Assembly: GCF_937873925.1 (NCBI RefSeq) | Contig: NZ_CALNAT010000223.1 | Coordinates: 1-64,000, forward strand | Source of the DNA: an uncultured Proteiniphilum sp. | GTDB taxonomy: Bacteria > Bacteroidota > Bacteroidia > Bacteroidales > Dysgonomonadaceae | Reading direction: 5' to 3' | Length of the DNA: 64,000 bases | Part shown: positions 25,978 through 35,259 of the stretch, piece after piece | How positions within the stretch are numbered: the stretch's first letter is position 1 | Layout: the number at the start of each line of letters is the position of its first letter | Position numbers and translations under genes: made by a program | The notes under the pieces: model-generated | What the model saw: the letters and a program-made list of their open reading frames with translations, nothing else | Told to the model about the DNA's origin: nothing | The model's database searches: none

Positions 25978-28236
25978 TCAATGGCCGTTTTGATTACGTT
26001 GCCAGTCTTTGCTGTAATATACTTCGTGCGCTTCCAGAACGACAAGGTAAGAGATCAGATAGGCTAGCGTACTCTCAGCCCCTTGATTGCGGCTGATGCC
26101 ATCTCTTTCCAGACCGTCGAAGCAACCTTCAGTTTCATAATTATAGAGGCTGAGACGGAGGTCATTTTCACCCAGGAACCACATAAAGGAAGCAAAAAGC
26201 TTTTTAAGGTAATCGCTGTTGCCGGTCATTTTGTATGCCTGATAAAACATTAATACCATGCACATGGCATCGACAGGCTGTTGGGCAAAATTAGAGCGGG
26301 CGCCCTCCCGGCGATACCATTTTTCATTCCCGATAATCGACAAATATCCCTCCTTGAGAGTAATATCCGAGAGGAATTGCATCGATTCGAAGGCGATCCT
26401 CCGGACTTCCTCATCCTTCAGGATATCTGCGGCATGCAGCATGGCGAGCGGCAGCATCCCGTTGTCGTAGGCAAATAGTATTTCATACCACTTCCAGCTG
26501 TCGTTGGTATTTTGGCGGTATTCCTCCGCCAAAAAAGTGACGAGTTTTCGCAATCGTTCGATCATGACATCATCCCCCATGTTCTTTCTCAAATAATAAG
26601 AAATACCGATGATGACATTTGCGATGCTGCGTACCGAACGAAGAGTGTCGAATACGGGAAGAGCTTTGTCGAGAATGAATTTTCCGATTTGATAGTAAGA
26701 ATCATCCGGGGCATTGTCCATCATGTATCCTATAGCCCATATAGCGCGTCCGAAAGCGTCTTCAGAGCCTTTTTCCTCGACAAAACTCCGGTCAAAGTGT
26801 AAGAAATTACGAAATGTGCCGTCCTCGTTTTGCATATAGTGGATGTAACTCAGATAAACCGGGCATAATTCCAGCGCTTTGCGGTTTTTGGTTTCCTTAT
26901 AAGCCATCAGGGCCATTATGAGCGCCCGGGCGTTATCGTCAAGACAATAGCCTTCCTTTAAGTTGGGAATACCGAATTTGGTGTGCTGGATGATCCCCGT
27001 ATCGTCGGTAAGACGCTTTACATGTGCCAGTGAAAAGGGCGGCAGTATTTTTATGTCGAAGGGGATGGATTCTTTTTTGGGGATTTTTATCTGCTCGGCC
27101 GTTACTTTTTTGACGAGGCGGTTATATTTAGTGCCGATTTTGGGCCAACTGATCTGACGGCCGTATGCATAGGCGTTCCTGCTAAGGCGGAGCCGCTTTT
27201 TGGGATGGCTCAGCAAATCGATCAGGATATCGGCCAACTGCCCCTGGTTACTGAAATCGAAGAGTACGCCCTTATCGTCAGCCAGCAATTCCACTGCATG
27301 CCAATAAGGAGTGGAAACGACCGGGCATCCTACGCCCACGGCATACGAGAGCGTACCGCTGGTAATCTGCGCTTCGTTGAGATAAGGCGTAATGTAAATG
27401 TCGGCCGCATAGAGATATTTGAACAATTCCCGTTCGTCGGCAAATTTATCAATAAACACCACATTATTTTCCAGGTGTAATTCGTCCACCAGCTGGATAA
27501 GGTAATTACGGTATTCCTCACCCATGTACCGGAGCACATGAGGGTGCGTCTTGCCCAGCACGATATACAATACTTCGGGATATTTTTTAACGACTTCGGG
27601 CAAAGCCTTTATCACCGTCTCGATGCCTTTGTTCCGGCTGACAAACCCGAAGGTCAGGAGCACTTTATGCTTTTCGAGTTTATACTCCTTCTTGGCTTCC
27701 TGCCGGGAAAATTTGAGGTCGGGTACGCCGTGTTCGATATAGGCTATTTTTTCCTTGGGCACATCATAAATATTTTGAAGGAAATCTACGGCCCGACGGC
27801 TCATGACCACTACGCGGTTAGCCATTCCGCAAATACGTTGCAGTATCTCCTTTTGGTCATAGGAGGGAGTTTTCAATACGGTATGCAGCGTTACGACAAG
27901 AGGCATTTTAATGCGATGAAGAAGCGAGAGGATATATACGCCGTTACGGCCACCGAAAATTCCGAATTCATGTTCAAGAATACAACAGTCAGCGCCGCTG
28001 AGGTTGATATATTCCGCCGCCTCCAGGTAATCGCGTTGATAATCCTGGCGGATAGTAAACTTGACTTCTTCGGGATATTCGTATTCCTGGTCAAAATCGT
28101 TCATTGCGACAACAAAACTCTCGTGCTTGCCTCTTGTGAAGTTTTTTTTGTCGGACATAGCCTGCCGCAGGTTGTGGGTAAAGGTTCCGATACCACACCT
28201 GCGCGGCGGGTATGTCCCGATATATACAGTTTTCAT
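25978..28236 (-). CDS. GT4-family glycosyltransferase with C-terminal helical domain
   Basis: 752 residues. Residues 1-~375 are a GT-B glycosyltransferase: N-terminal 'MKTVYIGTYPPRRCGIGTFTHNL', then 'VLLTFGFVSRNKGIETVIKALPEVV' and the donor site 'YITPYLNEAQITSGTLSYAVGVGCPVVSTPYWHAVELL'. Residues ~400-750 are an alpha-helical repeat region ('CLDDNARALIMALMAYKETKN', 'EDAFGRAIWAIGYMMDNAPDD', 'QQPVDAMCMVLMFYQAYKMTGN') that looks like an alpha/alpha toroid, so one protein may both extend and bind or trim a glycan. No membrane segment is seen; action is cytoplasmic. It precedes the GH130 gene on the same strand. Product unknown; mannoside is inferred only from GH130. Confidence 0.88.
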   Translation of the reverse strand: MKTVYIGTYPPRRCGIGTFTHNLRQAMSDKKNFTRGKHESFVVAMNDFDQEYEYPEEVKFTIRQDYQRDYLEAAEYINLSGADCCILEHEFGIFGGRNGVYILSLLHRIKMPLVVTLHTVLKTPSYDQKEILQRICGMANRVVVMSRRAVDFLQNIYDVPKEKIAYIEHGVPDLKFSRQEAKKEYKLEKHKVLLTFGFVSRNKGIETVIKALPEVVKKYPEVLYIVLGKTHPHVLRYMGEEYRNYLIQLVDELHLENNVVFIDKFADERELFKYLYAADIYITPYLNEAQITSGTLSYAVGVGCPVVSTPYWHAVELLADDKGVLFDFSNQGQLADILIDLLSHPKKRLRLSRNAYAYGRQISWPKIGTKYNRLVKKVTAEQIKIPKKESIPFDIKILPPFSLAHVKRLTDDTGIIQHTKFGIPNLKEGYCLDDNARALIMALMAYKETKNRKALELCPVYLSYIHYMQNEDGTFRNFLHFDRSFVEEKGSEDAFGRAIWAIGYMMDNAPDDSYYQIGKFILDKALPVFDTLRSVRSIANVIIGISYYLRKNMGDDVMIERLRKLVTFLAEEYRQNTNDSWKWYEILFAYDNGMLPLAMLHAADILKDEEVRRIAFESMQFLSDITLKEGYLSIIGNEKWYRREGARSNFAQQPVDAMCMVLMFYQAYKMTGNSDYLKKLFASFMWFLGENDLRLSLYNYETEGCFDGLERDGISRNQGAESTLAYLISYLVVLEAHEVYYSKDWQRNQNGH

Positions 28237-28456
28237 TGCCTTTAAATATTTAATTTGTAATTAGACATACTAAGAACAGTTATATGCGGGTCTTTGTTTG
28301 GAACGGTCATCCGATGAATATCAATCGAATGGCCGCCCAGGGATTTTTTTCATGGACACCGTTCTTACATGCAAGCCTCAAAACCTGCCCTTATTTCCCG
28401 GCCGTTTACGAAAAGGGTTTTAATTAAATGAAATTGTCTATAAAACAGGTATTAGT

Positions 28457-29917
28457 TTATGTGTCCCAGGAAATGAGCTGTAACCGCATGCAATGATCTA
28501 TACAATCGGGGATCTCTTCTTTCCGGTGGGTTACGTAGATGAGCGACCTGCCGGCCTGGCGTGCGAAGGACTCGACAATGGAGGTACACCGTTCTTTGTT
28601 GTAGTCGTCCAATCCGTGGAAAGGTTCGTCAAGGATCAGTAGTTCCGGATTTTTGATAATGGCCCTCGCAAAGAAGAGTAGCCGTTGTTCACCTGAAGAG
28701 ATTTTCAGGAACGGCCTGTTTTTCAAGTGCGGGATATGGAGTATTTCCATTAATTTCTCCGCCAGAAGAGTTTGTTGCGCATTGCATTTCCGGAACAACC
28801 CGATGCTGTCGAAAAATCCGGAAGCGACAACCGCTGTACAATCTACATTTGCCCTGTAATAGAGATGCAATTCCGAAGAGCTGAACCCGATACGCCTTTT
28901 GATATCCCAGATGCTTTCTCCCGTCCCCCTTTTGCGCCCGAAAAGGCGTATATTTTTCGCGTATGCCTGCGGGTTGTCGGCAAAGATATAACTGAGCAGG
29001 GTTGATTTACCGGAACCGTTGGGCCCCAGCAGCGCCCATTTTTCATCCTTTTGGATAGTCCAGTTTATATCTTTCTGGATGATCCGTTCCCCGTAGGCAA
29101 TATCCACATGGATCATCGATACAAGTTCGTTGCTTCCCGAGGTGCGGTCTTCAAGTGTGAAATCGTCCCAGTTGATTCCGGGAAAAGGGGCGTCCCCCGG
29201 CAGGCTTTCGGGGGTGAAGCCGGCCTTCTCCCCGCGGTAATGGATTGCGCAGTTCTTCATTTCCAGGATATGCGTCGCGCAGGCAGGCAGATCTTCCAGT
29301 GAGGGAGCAAGGAACAACAGGCGGATATTGCGGCGGGCAAGAAGAAAAACAAACATATTGTTGAGTAACTCCCGCGATTCCTCGTCGAGGCCGATAAAGG
29401 GATTGTCGAAGATCAACATCTTTGGGTTATCGATCAACACTTTGGCAATAAGGAATTTACGCAGTTCTCCACTCGATAAGTGGATGAACTTCCGGTCCAT
29501 TAAATCGAAAAGGTGGAAAGTACGGAAGATGAGCCGGTTCTCTTGGGAGATATTGTCCAACGGCAGTAATTCACTTACCAGCGGTACCTCCTCATTCTCG
29601 GAGTTGTTGAATCGTTGCTGGTAAAACAGTTTACGGTAATCCAGCAGCGAATAGGCCGCATTAAACTCTATTTTCCTGATCCGTTGCGCCGGAAACAGGG
29701 AACCGCTCTTTTCTTCCGGATCGTCCAAAAAATGATACCGGATATTGCCCGATTGAACGGCTATTTTTCCGCATATCAGTTCAGATAGCAGCGATTTTCC
29801 GCTTCCGTTCGGTCCTACAACTCCCCATACCTCGTCCGTATTGATCTGCCAGTCGATCGGGCGGGTAAAAGGTGAATCGGGCAGCCGGGGAACAACGTTA
29901 TGCAATGAAATAATCAC
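28457..29917 (-). CDS. Tandem ABC ATPase, ModF/PhrA-like
   Basis: 486 residues with two ATPase modules in one chain. Module 1: Walker A 'GPNGSGKS' (near residue 37), signature 'LSSGELRKFLIAKVL', Walker B 'MLIFDNPF'. Module 2: Walker A 'GPNGSGKS' (near residue 300), signature 'ISSGEQRLLFFARAI', Walker B 'LLILDEPFHGLDDYN'. The tandem layout and the 'SSGE' signatures resemble E. coli ModF (PhrA), a soluble ATPase next to the molybdate transporter whose role is unclear. No permease or molybdenum gene is visible here. The gene overlaps the preceding radical SAM gene by 4 bp, so the two are translationally coupled. A longer untranslated gap of ~220 bp (28237-28456) with nothing recognisable follows. 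Confidence 0.85.
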   Translation of the reverse strand: MIISLHNVVPRLPDSPFTRPIDWQINTDEVWGVVGPNGSGKSLLSELICGKIAVQSGNIRYHFLDDPEEKSGSLFPAQRIRKIEFNAAYSLLDYRKLFYQQRFNNSENEEVPLVSELLPLDNISQENRLIFRTFHLFDLMDRKFIHLSSGELRKFLIAKVLIDNPKMLIFDNPFIGLDEESRELLNNMFVFLLARRNIRLLFLAPSLEDLPACATHILEMKNCAIHYRGEKAGFTPESLPGDAPFPGINWDDFTLEDRTSGSNELVSMIHVDIAYGERIIQKDINWTIQKDEKWALLGPNGSGKSTLLSYIFADNPQAYAKNIRLFGRKRGTGESIWDIKRRIGFSSSELHLYYRANVDCTAVVASGFFDSIGLFRKCNAQQTLLAEKLMEILHIPHLKNRPFLKISSGEQRLLFFARAIIKNPELLILDEPFHGLDDYNKERCTSIVESFARQAGRSLIYVTHRKEEIPDCIDHCMRLQLISWDT

Positions 29918-30693
29918 CCTGCCACGTTTGTTTGTATTCCCAACTCTCCTACCCTGGCGGCAATTTTCTGCAGATCGCCGACAGACACTTTTTCCAGCTC
30001 TTTGGCGGGCGTTTCCCGGTCGATGGTATAGATCATCACCTCGCGGGGATTAAGCGTTCTGACAAGCTCTAGCCAGGCTGAAATCTCTTTTTCGGTGGTG
30101 TTGTCCACTTCCTTTCCCTCGAACCGGCCTCTGACGAACATGGTCTGCAGGATAAAATCGCCTTGAAAGCGTTTATAAAGCGCTACCTGTTTTGCTACCG
30201 AATAACCGGGGGCGTTGGGACGGTCGATCAGGCGGACCGTCTCGTCGAGCGCCGAGTCGAGTTTCAGTATGGGGTTCTCTACTTTTCTGAGCGCTTCGAA
30301 CACCTCCGGTTTGTTGAGATGCATGCCGTTACTGAGCACGCTTATTTTGGTATCAGGGAAATAATGGTTCCGTAATGCAATAGTATCGTCGATAATTCCT
30401 TTAAACTCCGGGTGCATTGTCGGTTCCCCGTTACCGGCGAAAGTGATCACATCGGGTGTGACTCCTTCCTGCCGGAGTGATAGCAGCTTATCTTCCAGGG
30501 CAGCCCGTACATTTTCCCGGTCGGGTAACTTGGTTTTCGTACGAAAATCTTTGTTGAAGCCGCATTCGCAATAGATGCAGTCGAACGAACAGAGTTTGCC
30601 GTCATATGACAGCAGGTTCATTCCGAGCGATATCCCCAACCTCCTGCTGTGGATAGGCCCAAAAACAATCTCATGAAAGAGTATGGTGGACAT
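29914..30693 (-). CDS. Radical SAM protein
   Basis: 259 residues. The 4Fe-4S/SAM motif is 'CSFDCIYCECGF' (C-x3-C-x2-C) near residue 38, preceded by 'FGPIHSRRLGISLGMNLLS', and followed by 'VITFAGNGEPTMHPEF', which provides the G-x-G/E SAM contact. This type (sometimes annotated radical SAM protein of the MoaA/NifB-like group) has no known product. The 4-bp overlap with a ModF-like ATPase is suggestive of a shared metal or cofactor-related task, but that is inference. Confidence 0.88.
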   Translation of the reverse strand: MSTILFHEIVFGPIHSRRLGISLGMNLLSYDGKLCSFDCIYCECGFNKDFRTKTKLPDRENVRAALEDKLLSLRQEGVTPDVITFAGNGEPTMHPEFKGIIDDTIALRNHYFPDTKISVLSNGMHLNKPEVFEALRKVENPILKLDSALDETVRLIDRPNAPGYSVAKQVALYKRFQGDFILQTMFVRGRFEGKEVDNTTEKEISAWLELVRTLNPREVMIYTIDRETPAKELEKVSVGDLQKIAARVGELGIQTNVAG

Positions 30694-30732
30694 GGAAGTG
30701 AAAAACTAAAAATTAAAAACTAAAAGTGAGGG
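30690..30732. repeat. Word-like intergenic repeat (ACTAAAAATTAAAAACTAAAAGTG)
   Basis: GTGAAAAACTAAAAATTAA followed by AAACTAAAAGTGAG, same vocabulary and orientation as 19040-19058 and reverse of 51560-51595. Confidence 0.5.
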
Positions 30733-30740
30733 CTGTTCAA

Positions 30741-31193
30741 TTAAAACCATGATAGGATCCGGTCGGCCCCGAGACCGATCACCAGGTACCGTAAAAACTT
30801 ACCGATGGTCATGGATATCATTACTAAAGACGTGTTAGCCCGCATAAATCCTAATGCTACCAGCATCAGATCGCCTACGGCGGGAAGGAAGCCGAAAAAT
30901 CCCATGATCGCCCCTTTCCCTTGCAATTGTTGGATGGTCCGGTCGATCTTCTCCCTTTTTATCTTGAACCATTTCTCCAGCCATGCCGTTTTACCCAACC
31001 GTCCCAGATAATAACAGGTGGCGCCTCCGGCGGCATTTCCGACGGTGGCGTAGGCGATACACGTCCAGATATCCGTTCCCGCGGCGATCAATGCCACGAA
31101 AACCACTTCCGAACTCAACGGCAAGATAGTGGCTGCCAGAAAGGAAGCCAGCAGTAGTCCCCAGTAACCGAATTCCGCTAATCCGTCGAGCAT
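30741..31193 (-). CDS. YqaA-type small DedA/VTT membrane protein
   Basis: 150 residues, mostly hydrophobic. 'FLAATILPLSSEVVFVALIAAG' near the N-terminus and 'ATVGNAAGGATCYYLGRLGKTAW' carry the Gly-rich re-entrant motifs of the SNARE-associated/VTT domain; 'FFGFLPAVGDLMLVALGFMRAN' is the conserved second half. The short length and lack of extra helices match YqaA rather than full DedA. DedA-like proteins are thought to move lipids such as undecaprenyl phosphate across the inner membrane; for YqaA this is not established. Stands between two word-like repeat stretches. Confidence 0.85.
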   Translation of the reverse strand: MLDGLAEFGYWGLLLASFLAATILPLSSEVVFVALIAAGTDIWTCIAYATVGNAAGGATCYYLGRLGKTAWLEKWFKIKREKIDRTIQQLQGKGAIMGFFGFLPAVGDLMLVALGFMRANTSLVMISMTIGKFLRYLVIGLGADRILSWF

Positions 31194-31199
31194 AAAACT

Positions 31200-31327
31200 A
31201 ATTTTACTAATGAGTCAATATGCCAATAAGCCAATGAATAGATAGTGAAAGGTGAGTAACCCATAGCGCGTTTCATTTGCATTTTAGTTAATTAGTACAT
31301 TAGCACATTGATACATTAGCACATTGA
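31200..31327. repeat. Word-like repeats with a perfect 16-bp tandem duplication abutting the polA stop
   Basis: TACATTAGCACATTGA occurs twice in tandem at 31296-31311 and 31312-31327, ending immediately at the polA stop codon. Upstream part has 'CAATATGCCAATAAGCCAATG', similar to words at 51440-51470. Confidence 0.65.
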
Positions 31328-34120
31328 TTAGTGTGCTGCCAGCCAGTTTTCCCCTACCCCTATGTCGGTCTTCAGCGGGATTGTTAATCGACAGGCATTT
31401 TCCATCTCCTCTGTCACAATCGCTTTTACTTTTTCCAATTCATCAGGGAAGACATTGAAGTTCAATTCGTCATGTACCTGAAGGATCATCTTGGATTGTA
31501 GCTTCTCTTTTTGTAGCCTGTTAAAAATGCGGATCATGGCCATTTTGATGATATCCGCCGCGCTTCCCTGGATGGGGGCGTTGATGGCATTTCGTTCCGC
31601 ATAGCCGCGTACGACGGCGTTCCGTGAGTTGATATCCGCAAGATACCGTTTCCGCCCCAGGAGTGTTTCTACAAACCCTTTTTCACGCGCATACAAGATG
31701 CTCTCATCCATATATTGTTTCACCTGAGGGAAGGTGGAGAAATATCCGTCGATCAGTTCTTTGGCTTCTGTGCGGGAAATGGTAAGCCGTTCCGACAGGC
31801 CGAAAGGTGTGATCCCGTAAATGATCCCGAAGTTGGCTGTTTTTGCCTTGCGCCGCATATCTCCGGTGACTTCTTCAAGGGGAATCTTATAGATCCTGGC
31901 CGCAGTGGCCGCATGGATATCTTGTCCCTTATTGAACGCCTCCGTCATGTTCTTATCGCCGCTCAGATGGGCCATAATGCGCAGTTCGATCTGTGAATAG
32001 TCCGATGAGACGAAGAGGCACCCCTGATCGGGGATAAATACTTTCCGCATCTCTTTTCCCCGTTCATCGCGGATAGGGATGTTCTGCAGGTTGGGGTTTG
32101 TGCTGCTCAAACGGCCTGTAGCAGCTACCGTCTGGTTGAATGATGTGTGTATCTTACCGGTACGGGGATTGATAAGAAGCGGGAATGCATCGATATAGGT
32201 GCCGAGCAATTTCTTCAGGCCCCTCTGTTCCAGTATCTTTCCAATGATGGGGTGTTTTGAGCGGATCTTTTCCAACTCCTCCTCGCTGGTCTTATATTGT
32301 CCCGTCTTGGTTTTTTTCGGCCTGTCCACGATCATCAATTTGTCAAAGAGGATCTCCCCTATCTGTTTGGGAGAATTGACATTGAAATCGATTCCGGCCA
32401 TATCAGTGATCTCTTTTTCAATCCGTTGGAGTTCGGCGCTGTATTGTGTCGAAAGATCTTCCAGCGCTTTCAGATCGAGCCGTACCCCTGTCCATTCCAT
32501 ATCGGCCAGCACATAGACGAGGGGACATTCGATATCATAAAAAAGTTTCTCCAGCTTGTTGTCGTGGATCTCCTGTTCCAGTATATTTTTCAGTTTCAGT
32601 GTGATGTCGGCGTCTTCCGCAGCATAATCGGTCACAATTTCCGGATCCACATCGCGCATGCTTTTTTGGTTCTTACCTCTGGGTCCGATCAGCTCTTCAA
32701 TATGGATCGTCCGGTATTTGAGATAGGTTTCCGCCATATAATCCATTCCGTGGCGAATCTCGGGGTTGAGGAGATAATGGGCGATCATGGTGTCGAAGAG
32801 CTTGCCTTTCACATGGATATCATAATTGCGCAGCGCCAGGATATCATATTTGAGGTTCTGCCCGATCTTATGGATAGCCTCATCCTCGAAAAAAGATTTG
32901 AAGATCCCTACCTGACGATACGCCTCTTCGCGGTCGGCAGAGAGGGGTACGTAACAGGCTTCCCCCTCTTTAAAGGCGAAGGAAAGCCCCACCAGGTCAC
33001 TCAGCAACGGATCCATCCCAGTGGTTTCCGTGTCGAAACAGACCGACTTCTGTGATTTCAACTTTTTGCATAGTTCTGCCATCTCCTCTTCCGACCGTAT
33101 CATCGTGTAGCGGTGGGGTGTGGTGTGTATATCGGTGAAGCCGGCGGATAATTCGGGTGTTGGTGCTATGTCCGTACCTGTTTCCTCATCCACCGTTGCG
33201 AACAGATCGCCCTGTACAGGCCCTTTGGGTACGGTGACTGTGGACGTCTGGTTGAACATGCGATTCAGGAAGGTCCGGAATTCCAACGCTTCGAAAAGCG
33301 CTTTTACTGCTTCCCGGTTCATTTCTTTTCGGGGGAGATCAGCCTCTTCTACCTCAATAGGGACATTCGTGTGGATAGTGGCAAGGAATTTGGAGAAAAG
33401 TATCTGCTCGCGATTATCCTCTATCTTTTTTTGTAACGCCCCTTTCAGTTGGTTGCTTTGTGCGAGCAGGTTTTCAATCGAGCCGAACTCTTTGAGCAAT
33501 TTTATCGCTGTCTTCTCCCCCACGCCCGGGCAGCCGGGAATATTGTCAGAGGCATCCCCCATCAACCCCAGCAGGTCGATCATCTGGGCAGGGTCGGAAA
33601 GGTCATATTTTTCCATCACCTTCCTATCGTCCAGAATATCGAAATCGTTGCTGCCGTATTTGGGTTTATAGATGAAGATATGAGGTTCGGTAAGCTGGCC
33701 GTAATCTTTATCGGGCGTCATCATATACACATCAAAACGATCTTTGTCCGCCTGTTTTGCAATGGTGCCGATCACATCGTCGGCTTCATAACCGGGTACT
33801 TCCAATATGGGGATATTATAAGCAGCAATGATCTGTTTAATAATGGGTACCGACCGCTTGATATCTTCGGGAGTGGCTTCACGTTGCGCCTTATAGGCCT
33901 CGAATTCCTGATGACGGAAAGTGGGTCCTTCCGGGTCGAAAGCGACCGCGATATGCGATGGATTTTCCTTACGGAGCACTTCTTCCAGCGTATTTACAAA
34001 TCCGAAAACAGCGGAAGTATTCTCGCCTTTGGAATTTACCCTCGGATTCTTGATAAATGCATAATAGGAGCGGTAAATAAGTGCATAGGCATCCAGAAGG
34101 AAAAGCTTATTTTTATTCAT
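31328..34120 (-). CDS. polA: DNA polymerase I
   Basis: 930 residues, close to E. coli Pol I (928). Residues 1-~290 are the 5'-3' exonuclease (flap nuclease) domain ('KLFLLDAYALIYRSYYA', 'GYEADDVIGTIAKQA', 'GDASDNIPGCPGVGEKTA'). Residues ~345-530 form the 3'-5' exonuclease; 'VCFDTETTGMDP' keeps the catalytic D363 and E365, so proofreading should be active, unlike in many Gram-positive relatives. The polymerase domain has 'SSDYSQIELRIMAHLSGD' (D707), 'RRKAKTANFGIIYGI' and 'QVHDELNF' (D884). It replaces RNA primers and fills repair gaps. The stop is directly preceded (in + coordinates) by a tandem word repeat. Confidence 0.98.
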   Translation of the reverse strand: MNKNKLFLLDAYALIYRSYYAFIKNPRVNSKGENTSAVFGFVNTLEEVLRKENPSHIAVAFDPEGPTFRHQEFEAYKAQREATPEDIKRSVPIIKQIIAAYNIPILEVPGYEADDVIGTIAKQADKDRFDVYMMTPDKDYGQLTEPHIFIYKPKYGSNDFDILDDRKVMEKYDLSDPAQMIDLLGLMGDASDNIPGCPGVGEKTAIKLLKEFGSIENLLAQSNQLKGALQKKIEDNREQILFSKFLATIHTNVPIEVEEADLPRKEMNREAVKALFEALEFRTFLNRMFNQTSTVTVPKGPVQGDLFATVDEETGTDIAPTPELSAGFTDIHTTPHRYTMIRSEEEMAELCKKLKSQKSVCFDTETTGMDPLLSDLVGLSFAFKEGEACYVPLSADREEAYRQVGIFKSFFEDEAIHKIGQNLKYDILALRNYDIHVKGKLFDTMIAHYLLNPEIRHGMDYMAETYLKYRTIHIEELIGPRGKNQKSMRDVDPEIVTDYAAEDADITLKLKNILEQEIHDNKLEKLFYDIECPLVYVLADMEWTGVRLDLKALEDLSTQYSAELQRIEKEITDMAGIDFNVNSPKQIGEILFDKLMIVDRPKKTKTGQYKTSEEELEKIRSKHPIIGKILEQRGLKKLLGTYIDAFPLLINPRTGKIHTSFNQTVAATGRLSSTNPNLQNIPIRDERGKEMRKVFIPDQGCLFVSSDYSQIELRIMAHLSGDKNMTEAFNKGQDIHAATAARIYKIPLEEVTGDMRRKAKTANFGIIYGITPFGLSERLTISRTEAKELIDGYFSTFPQVKQYMDESILYAREKGFVETLLGRKRYLADINSRNAVVRGYAERNAINAPIQGSAADIIKMAMIRIFNRLQKEKLQSKMILQVHDELNFNVFPDELEKVKAIVTEEMENACRLTIPLKTDIGVGENWLAAH

Positions 34121-34153
34121 AAAAACTGATTAAGAAGTGTAAAGTTACGAATA

Positions 34154-34187
34154 TTTGTTGCTAAGAGGAGAATAATTTCTAAATTTG
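34154..34187 (+). promoter_or_regulatory. Bacteroides-type promoter for the polyprenyl synthase gene
   Basis: -7 box TAAATTTG (34180-34187) fits TAnnTTTG. A TTG at 34158-34160, within ATTTGTTG, lies 19 bp upstream, as expected for the -33 box. The start codon is 22 bp downstream. Confidence 0.5.
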
Positions 34188-34208
34188 TGAAATTAAATTC
34201 AGGAGGTG

Positions 34209-35183
34209 ATGGATCAGAGTCAAGTCATAAAAGACTTTCTGCAGGAAGAACTGAATCTTTTTGATGTTTATTTGCGAGAATCGATCAAAAGCGACAATCC
34301 CCGCATTTCAGGAATTATCGATTATGTTTTTGAGACCGATGGCAAGCGGTTAAGGCCCACGTTGGTGCTGTTAACCGCAAAAGCCTGCGGGCAAATTATC
34401 CCGGAAACATATCACGGCGCTGTGACGGTAGAATTGTTGCACACAGCCACGCTTGTGCACGATGATGTGATTGATAAGTCCGATATGCGAAGAGGCAAAC
34501 GTTCGGTGAATGCTGTCTATGATAATACCAGAGCGGTGCTTGTGGGTGATTATCTTTTGTCGTCGGCGCTGGCAGAGAGTGTAAAGACAAAGGATCTCAA
34601 CATTGTACGGATCATGTCGGAGTTGGGAAAAAGCCTTGCAGAGGGTGAACTGGTACAGTTCTCACTCGCCAGGGAGATATTTATCGACGAAGCCTCCTAT
34701 TTTGAGGTGATCGAAAAGAAAACAGCCTCTTTATTGCGTGCCAGCATTATGATCGGGGCCATCACAGGGGGCGCTTCCCCGGAAACCATCTCCGGATTCA
34801 GCCGGTTGGGAGGAATTCTGGGTATCTGTTTCCAGATAAGGGATGATATCTTTGATTATTATAAAACCGATGTGGGCAAACCGACCGGGAACGACGTCCG
34901 GGAGGGGAAAGTGACACTCCCGCTTATATACGCTTTGAAAAATGCACCCACGATTGTCTCAGATCAGATAATACAAATTATTCAATCGCGCGACTTTTCT
35001 GAGGAAAATATTGAACGCGTGCTTGATTTTGCCAAAGAGTATCGGGGGATAGAGTATGCCTATAATAAAATAAAGGAGTTGTTAGATGAAGCGGAAACGA
35101 TAATATCGGACCTCTTGGTCGACGACCAGATCAAAGGCCTTCTGCGGTTATTCCTCTCCTATCTGATAGATCGTGACTATTAA
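34209..35183 (+). CDS. ispB: Polyprenyl diphosphate synthase (octaprenyl-type)
   Basis: 324 residues from ATG 34209; a GTG directly before it (34206) is in frame. AGGAGGTG overlaps the start region at 34201-34208, an almost perfect anti-16S match but only 1-2 bases before ATG, so its use is doubtful. First Asp-rich motif 'LVHDDVIDKSDMRRG' (D-D-x-x-D) and second 'IRDDIFDYYKTD' are complete, with 'GDYLLSSALAES', 'KTASLLRASIMIGAI' and 'GKPTGNDVREGKVTLPLIYAL'. These trans-prenyl transferases make the side chain of menaquinone in Bacteroidetes. Chain length cannot be read with certainty; residues before the first motif are bulky-free, consistent with a long-chain enzyme. Confidence 0.9.
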   Translation: MDQSQVIKDFLQEELNLFDVYLRESIKSDNPRISGIIDYVFETDGKRLRPTLVLLTAKACGQIIPETYHGAVTVELLHTATLVHDDVIDKSDMRRGKRSVNAVYDNTRAVLVGDYLLSSALAESVKTKDLNIVRIMSELGKSLAEGELVQFSLAREIFIDEASYFEVIEKKTASLLRASIMIGAITGGASPETISGFSRLGGILGICFQIRDDIFDYYKTDVGKPTGNDVREGKVTLPLIYALKNAPTIVSDQIIQIIQSRDFSEENIERVLDFAKEYRGIEYAYNKIKELLDEAETIISDLLVDDQIKGLLRLFLSYLIDRDY

Positions 35184-35202
35184 AAAGCATAACTATTAAA
35201 AA

Positions 35203-35238
35203 AAGAGTGAAACCGCTGTCCGGTTCACTCTTCTTTTC
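35203..35238. terminator. Bidirectional hairpin terminator between ispB and hsp20
   Basis: AAGAGTGAAACCG (35203-35215) pairs with CGGTTCACTCTT (35221-35232) with one bulged A, followed by CTTTTC on the + side and preceded by AAAA (TTTT for the opposite strand). It lies between two convergent genes. Confidence 0.8.
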
Positions 35239-35259
35239 TATCATCCTCTCTCTCTGAAA

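Noticed and set aside
31296..31327. Tandem 16-bp repeat as a CRISPR remnant
   Set aside because: Units are directly adjacent with no spacers and no cas genes; explained by the word-like repeats.
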